Part shown: piece by piece, positions 62,060-64,000 of the stretch
Layout: each line of letters begins with the position of its first letter
Position numbering within the stretch: the first letter of the stretch is position 1
Origin: Dokdonella sp.
GTDB taxonomy: Bacteria; Pseudomonadota; Gammaproteobacteria; Xanthomonadales; Rhodanobacteraceae
Assembly (NCBI GenBank): GCA_024707225.1
Contig: JANQAE010000002.1
Location: 62,001 to 126,000 of the forward strand
Length of the DNA stretch: 64,000 bases
Direction: 5' to 3'
Notes under the pieces: generated by a model
The model's database searches: none
What the model was told of the DNA's origin: nothing
What the model saw: the letters and a program-made list of their open reading frames with translations, nothing else
Position numbers and translations under genes: made by a program

Positions 62060-62533
62060 TCAGATGCGAAGGGTGACGACGGCGTCCTGCCGGTTGTCGA
62101 TCATCGCGCGCAGCGCCTTGCTGCGCGCTTCCCACAACGGTGCCAGCTCCTCGTCGCTGGCGCCGCGATCGTAGGCCGCCTGCAGGGCCGCGTCGATCCG
62201 ACGCAGCGGGCTGCGCAGCCCGCGTGCCGCTTCCGGCGAGGGCTCCAGGCGCGACCATTCCTGCTCGAGTGCCTGCGACTGCTGCAGCCAGGCGCTGAGC
62301 TCGGTCGCCGGATCGGACGCGACCGGAGCCGGCCGCGGCAGGATCACGATCGCCGCGGCGAACAGGACGGCCGCCGCCAGTGATCCGCCCGCGCGTGCGA
62401 ACCGGCGCCGGCCGAGCTGGCGGCGCCGCGCGTCGGCGATGCGCGTCCACAACGCCGGATCCGGCGCGAACTCGGGCAGGCCGGCGAGCAGCGGCGAGGC
62501 CGGCGGATCGAACGGGAAGCGATACTCAGACAT
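62060..62533 (-). CDS. membrane protein, putative anti-sigma factor, 157 aa
   Basis: ATG 62533 overlaps the end of the sigma gene (ATGTCTGA), so the two are translationally coupled. The N-terminal cytoplasmic part (~55 residues) and one membrane helix (GGSLAAAVLFAAAIVILPRP) give the topology of anti-sigma factors. No ZAS zinc motif is seen. The C-terminal periplasmic part is helical (SAWLQQSQALEQEWSRLEPS). Anti-sigma function is inferred from position and topology. Confidence 0.65.
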   Translation of the reverse strand: MSEYRFPFDPPASPLLAGLPEFAPDPALWTRIADARRRQLGRRRFARAGGSLAAAVLFAAAIVILPRPAPVASDPATELSAWLQQSQALEQEWSRLEPSPEAARGLRSPLRRIDAALQAAYDRGASDEELAPLWEARSKALRAMIDNRQDAVVTLRI

Positions 62534-63125
62534 GGCCAATCACCGGGGCACCGACGGGTGTGCTCGAGGGTTCCTCGAGCGTGGCGTGCAGCCGCTGCAA
62601 TGCGCGCGACAGCACCGACTTCGAATAGCTTTCGGTCTGACCGAACAGCTCGGCCAGCTCGCGATGGGTATAGCCTTCCATCTGGTGCAGCACGATCACC
62701 GCGCGTGCGCGCGCCGGCAGGCGCTGCAGCAGCGTCCAGGCGTCGACGACCGCGTCCGCGGGCGGGTCGACCGCACCGAGCGTCGCGAACAGCGCCTCGG
62801 GATCATCCACGCCCTGACGCCGGTCCAGCCGCAGCCGGTCGATCGTCGCATTGGCGGCCATCCGCTTGAGCCAGGCGCCGAACGGTGCGTCGCCGCGGAA
62901 GCCGCCGATCGTATCCATCAACTTCAGGAACACGTCCTGCACGATGTCCTCGGCGGCGGCCGGCTCGCCGAGGATGCGCAGCGCGAGGTTGTAGCAGGCC
63001 TTGGCGTAGGCAGCGTAGATCGCCTCGAACGCGCGCATGTCGCCGCGCCGCGCGCGCTCGAGCGTGATCGAATCGAGCGGCAACCCGAAACCCTGTCCAC
63101 CAGCTTGTCGCATACCGTCCGCCAT
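62526..63125 (-). CDS. ECF-type RNA polymerase sigma factor, ~199 aa
   Basis: Region 2: LERARRGDMRAFEAIYAAYA and AAEDIVQDVFLKLMDTIGGF (the -10 recognition). Region 4: LLQRLPARARAVIVLHQMEG, then YTHRELAELFGQTESYSKSV for the -35 HTH. The start is uncertain: ATG 63125 gives a normal length, ATG 63113 is shorter, and ATG 63193 overlaps the end of the phosphopantetheinyl transferase gene and would add 23 residues. Coupled to the anti-sigma-like gene. Confidence 0.9.
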   Translation of the reverse strand: MADGMRQAGGQGFGLPLDSITLERARRGDMRAFEAIYAAYAKACYNLALRILGEPAAAEDIVQDVFLKLMDTIGGFRGDAPFGAWLKRMAANATIDRLRLDRRQGVDDPEALFATLGAVDPPADAVVDAWTLLQRLPARARAVIVLHQMEGYTHRELAELFGQTESYSKSVLSRALQRLHATLEEPSSTPVGAPVIGHV

Positions 63126-63183
63126 CACGGTGCCCAGGACGTCGGCCGGCGCCGGTTCGTCGCAGGGCGGCCCGGTCGGCCGT

Positions 63184-63858
63184 TCAGCCATCGACGTCGA
63201 TCGTCCCGATTCGCAGCCGCCGCGGCGGCCCCTGCCACGCCAGCGCCGCGACGGTCTCGCCGGGCGCCTCCCAGCGCTGCAGCCGCCAGTCGCCGGACAG
63301 CGGCTCCGCGCCGACCGCGCGCACCGCCTGTGGCAGACCCGCGGCATCGAGCGAGAAGCGCAGCCGGTCCAGGCCGAAATGCAGGCCGCTGCCGAGCGCC
63401 TTGAGCACCGCCTCCTTGCAGGTCCACAGGCGCAGGAAGGCAAGGCGGCGGCCGGCTTCGTCGAGCGGCTCCAGCGCGGCCGCTTCCTCCGGCGCGAAGA
63501 ACCGCTGCGCGATCGCCATGACCGAGCGGTGGCGGCCGTCGACCGCCTCGACGTCGACGCCGAGCGCCTGACCGCGCGCGAATGCGATCAGCACGTGGCG
63601 GCCGCTGTGGCTGAGGTTGAACTCGATGCCGCCGGCATCGGGCGCGGCCGGCTTGCCGTGCGCGCCGCGCACGATCGCCAACGGCTGCTCGGTACCGGCA
63701 TACGCCGACAGCAGCCGGCCCAGATACCGATGAGCAGTCGCCGACACGCCGCGCGGCGTCAGGCGCTCGCCGCCGCGCAGCTGCCACAGATGGATCTCGT
63801 CGGGCGCCAGCGCGGGCACGGCGGATCCGGGAGCGAGGTCGGGAAGCGGCAGATCCAT
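63184..63858 (-). CDS. 4'-phosphopantetheinyl transferase superfamily protein
   Basis: 224 residues from ATG 63858. LVIAFARGQ-like text (HVLIAFARGQALGVDVEAVD) has the Gly-Val-Asp-Val-Glu metal motif, and RLAFLRLWTCKEAVLKALGS the WxxKEA(xxK) motif. RFFAPEEAAAL also fits. It transfers the phosphopantetheine arm of CoA to carrier proteins (fatty acid, polyketide or NRPS). The Sfp-like length suggests secondary metabolism or a broad role; no such cluster is in the window. Next in line with the sigma gene. Confidence 0.92.
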   Translation of the reverse strand: MDLPLPDLAPGSAVPALAPDEIHLWQLRGGERLTPRGVSATAHRYLGRLLSAYAGTEQPLAIVRGAHGKPAAPDAGGIEFNLSHSGRHVLIAFARGQALGVDVEAVDGRHRSVMAIAQRFFAPEEAAALEPLDEAGRRLAFLRLWTCKEAVLKALGSGLHFGLDRLRFSLDAAGLPQAVRAVGAEPLSGDWRLQRWEAPGETVAALAWQGPPRRLRIGTIDVDG

Positions 63859-63945
63859 CGGCCGATGCTTGGTGCCGCGACCGCGCGTGTCAAGTGCGCC
63901 CGGTCCGATCGCGCGCATCGCGCGCGCGCGGCGCGGCGGCGTGAC

Positions 63946-63951
63946 TAGAAT
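63946..63951 (+). promoter_or_regulatory. possible -10 element for a gene at the right edge
   Basis: TAGAAT on the plus strand, divergent from the phosphopantetheinyl transferase gene, 31 bp before the ATG at 63982. No convincing -35. Confidence 0.35.
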
Positions 63952-63981
63952 GGCCGCTTCGCCGGGGGAGATGCGCGCTCG

Positions 63982-64000
63982 ATGATCGCAGGCTGGATCC
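63982..64000 (+). CDS. possible 5' end of a gene cut by the window edge
   Basis: ATG at 63982 preceded by GGGGGAG about 12 bp upstream; only six codons (MIAGWI) are visible. An ATG at 63971 stops after four codons. Product not identifiable. Confidence 0.3.

Overview
This window looks like the replication-origin region of a G+C-rich (about two-thirds or more G+C by eye) gammaproteobacterium of the Xanthomonadales/Lysobacterales, possibly Rhodanobacteraceae-like. The main clue is gene order. mnmE, yidC, rnpA and rpmH run leftward, and dnaA, oriC, dnaN, recF and gyrB run rightward. They are followed by a TPR protein, tonB, exbB, exbD, a second exbD and pdxJ, the arrangement I know from Xanthomonas-type chromosomes. 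DUF2845 and SPOR-type exported proteins fit this too. The lineage call is inference; no rRNA is present.

Layout. 1-21.2 kb is mostly housekeeping: the 5' part of mnmG, a strongly structured intergenic RNA candidate, hemD-hemX-hemY, two hotdog-fold thioesterases, srkA, a PlsC-like acyltransferase, a YheT-like hydrolase, rep, BON and CsbD stress proteins, tdk, mtfA, birA-coaX, a SPOR protein, oligopeptidase A and threonine aldolase. 21.4-24.6 kb is accessory: a secreted seven-repeat beta-propeller, then an AT-rich leader with a palindrome in front of a two-gene winged-helix regulator plus AbiEii-like nucleotidyltransferase module. 24.8-31.4 kb carries xthA, a UPF0149 protein, a pirin, an S9 prolyl peptidase and a small ABC transporter. 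31.5-43.1 kb contains a GST and then a cluster that reads as a polyhydroxybutyrate (PHB) utilisation locus: 3HB-oligomer hydrolase, LuxR-type response regulator, an SSS-transporter/histidine kinase/receiver hybrid, a PHB-depolymerase-like lipoprotein, a TonB-dependent receptor and a GntP permease. 43.2-45.2 kb holds a YegP protein and a small lower-G+C island with RhuM and a truncated Mrr-type restriction gene. 45.5-60.9 kb is the oriC block, with two DnaA boxes plus an AT-rich stretch between dnaA and dnaN and two perfect parS palindromes inside recF. 60-64 kb carries pdxJ, a PDZ protein, an anti-sigma-like protein, an ECF sigma factor and a phosphopantetheinyl transferase.

A quality warning: eleven otherwise intact, conserved genes each carry one reading-frame break, nearly all in GC-alternating or G-run sequence. 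They include hemX, xthA, pdxJ and prlC. The simplest reading is uncorrected assembly indels rather than eleven pseudogenes. I annotate these as single genes and give the break positions.

How the genes work together: the origin block supplies replication initiation, the sliding clamp, gyrase and the ParB-loading sites. TonB-ExbB-ExbD energises outer-membrane receptors, which would include the receptor in the PHB locus. In that locus I propose that secreted or surface enzymes cut PHB, the receptor and permease import the products, and the sensor pair regulates the response. No tRNA, rRNA, CRISPR array or complete insertion sequence was seen.
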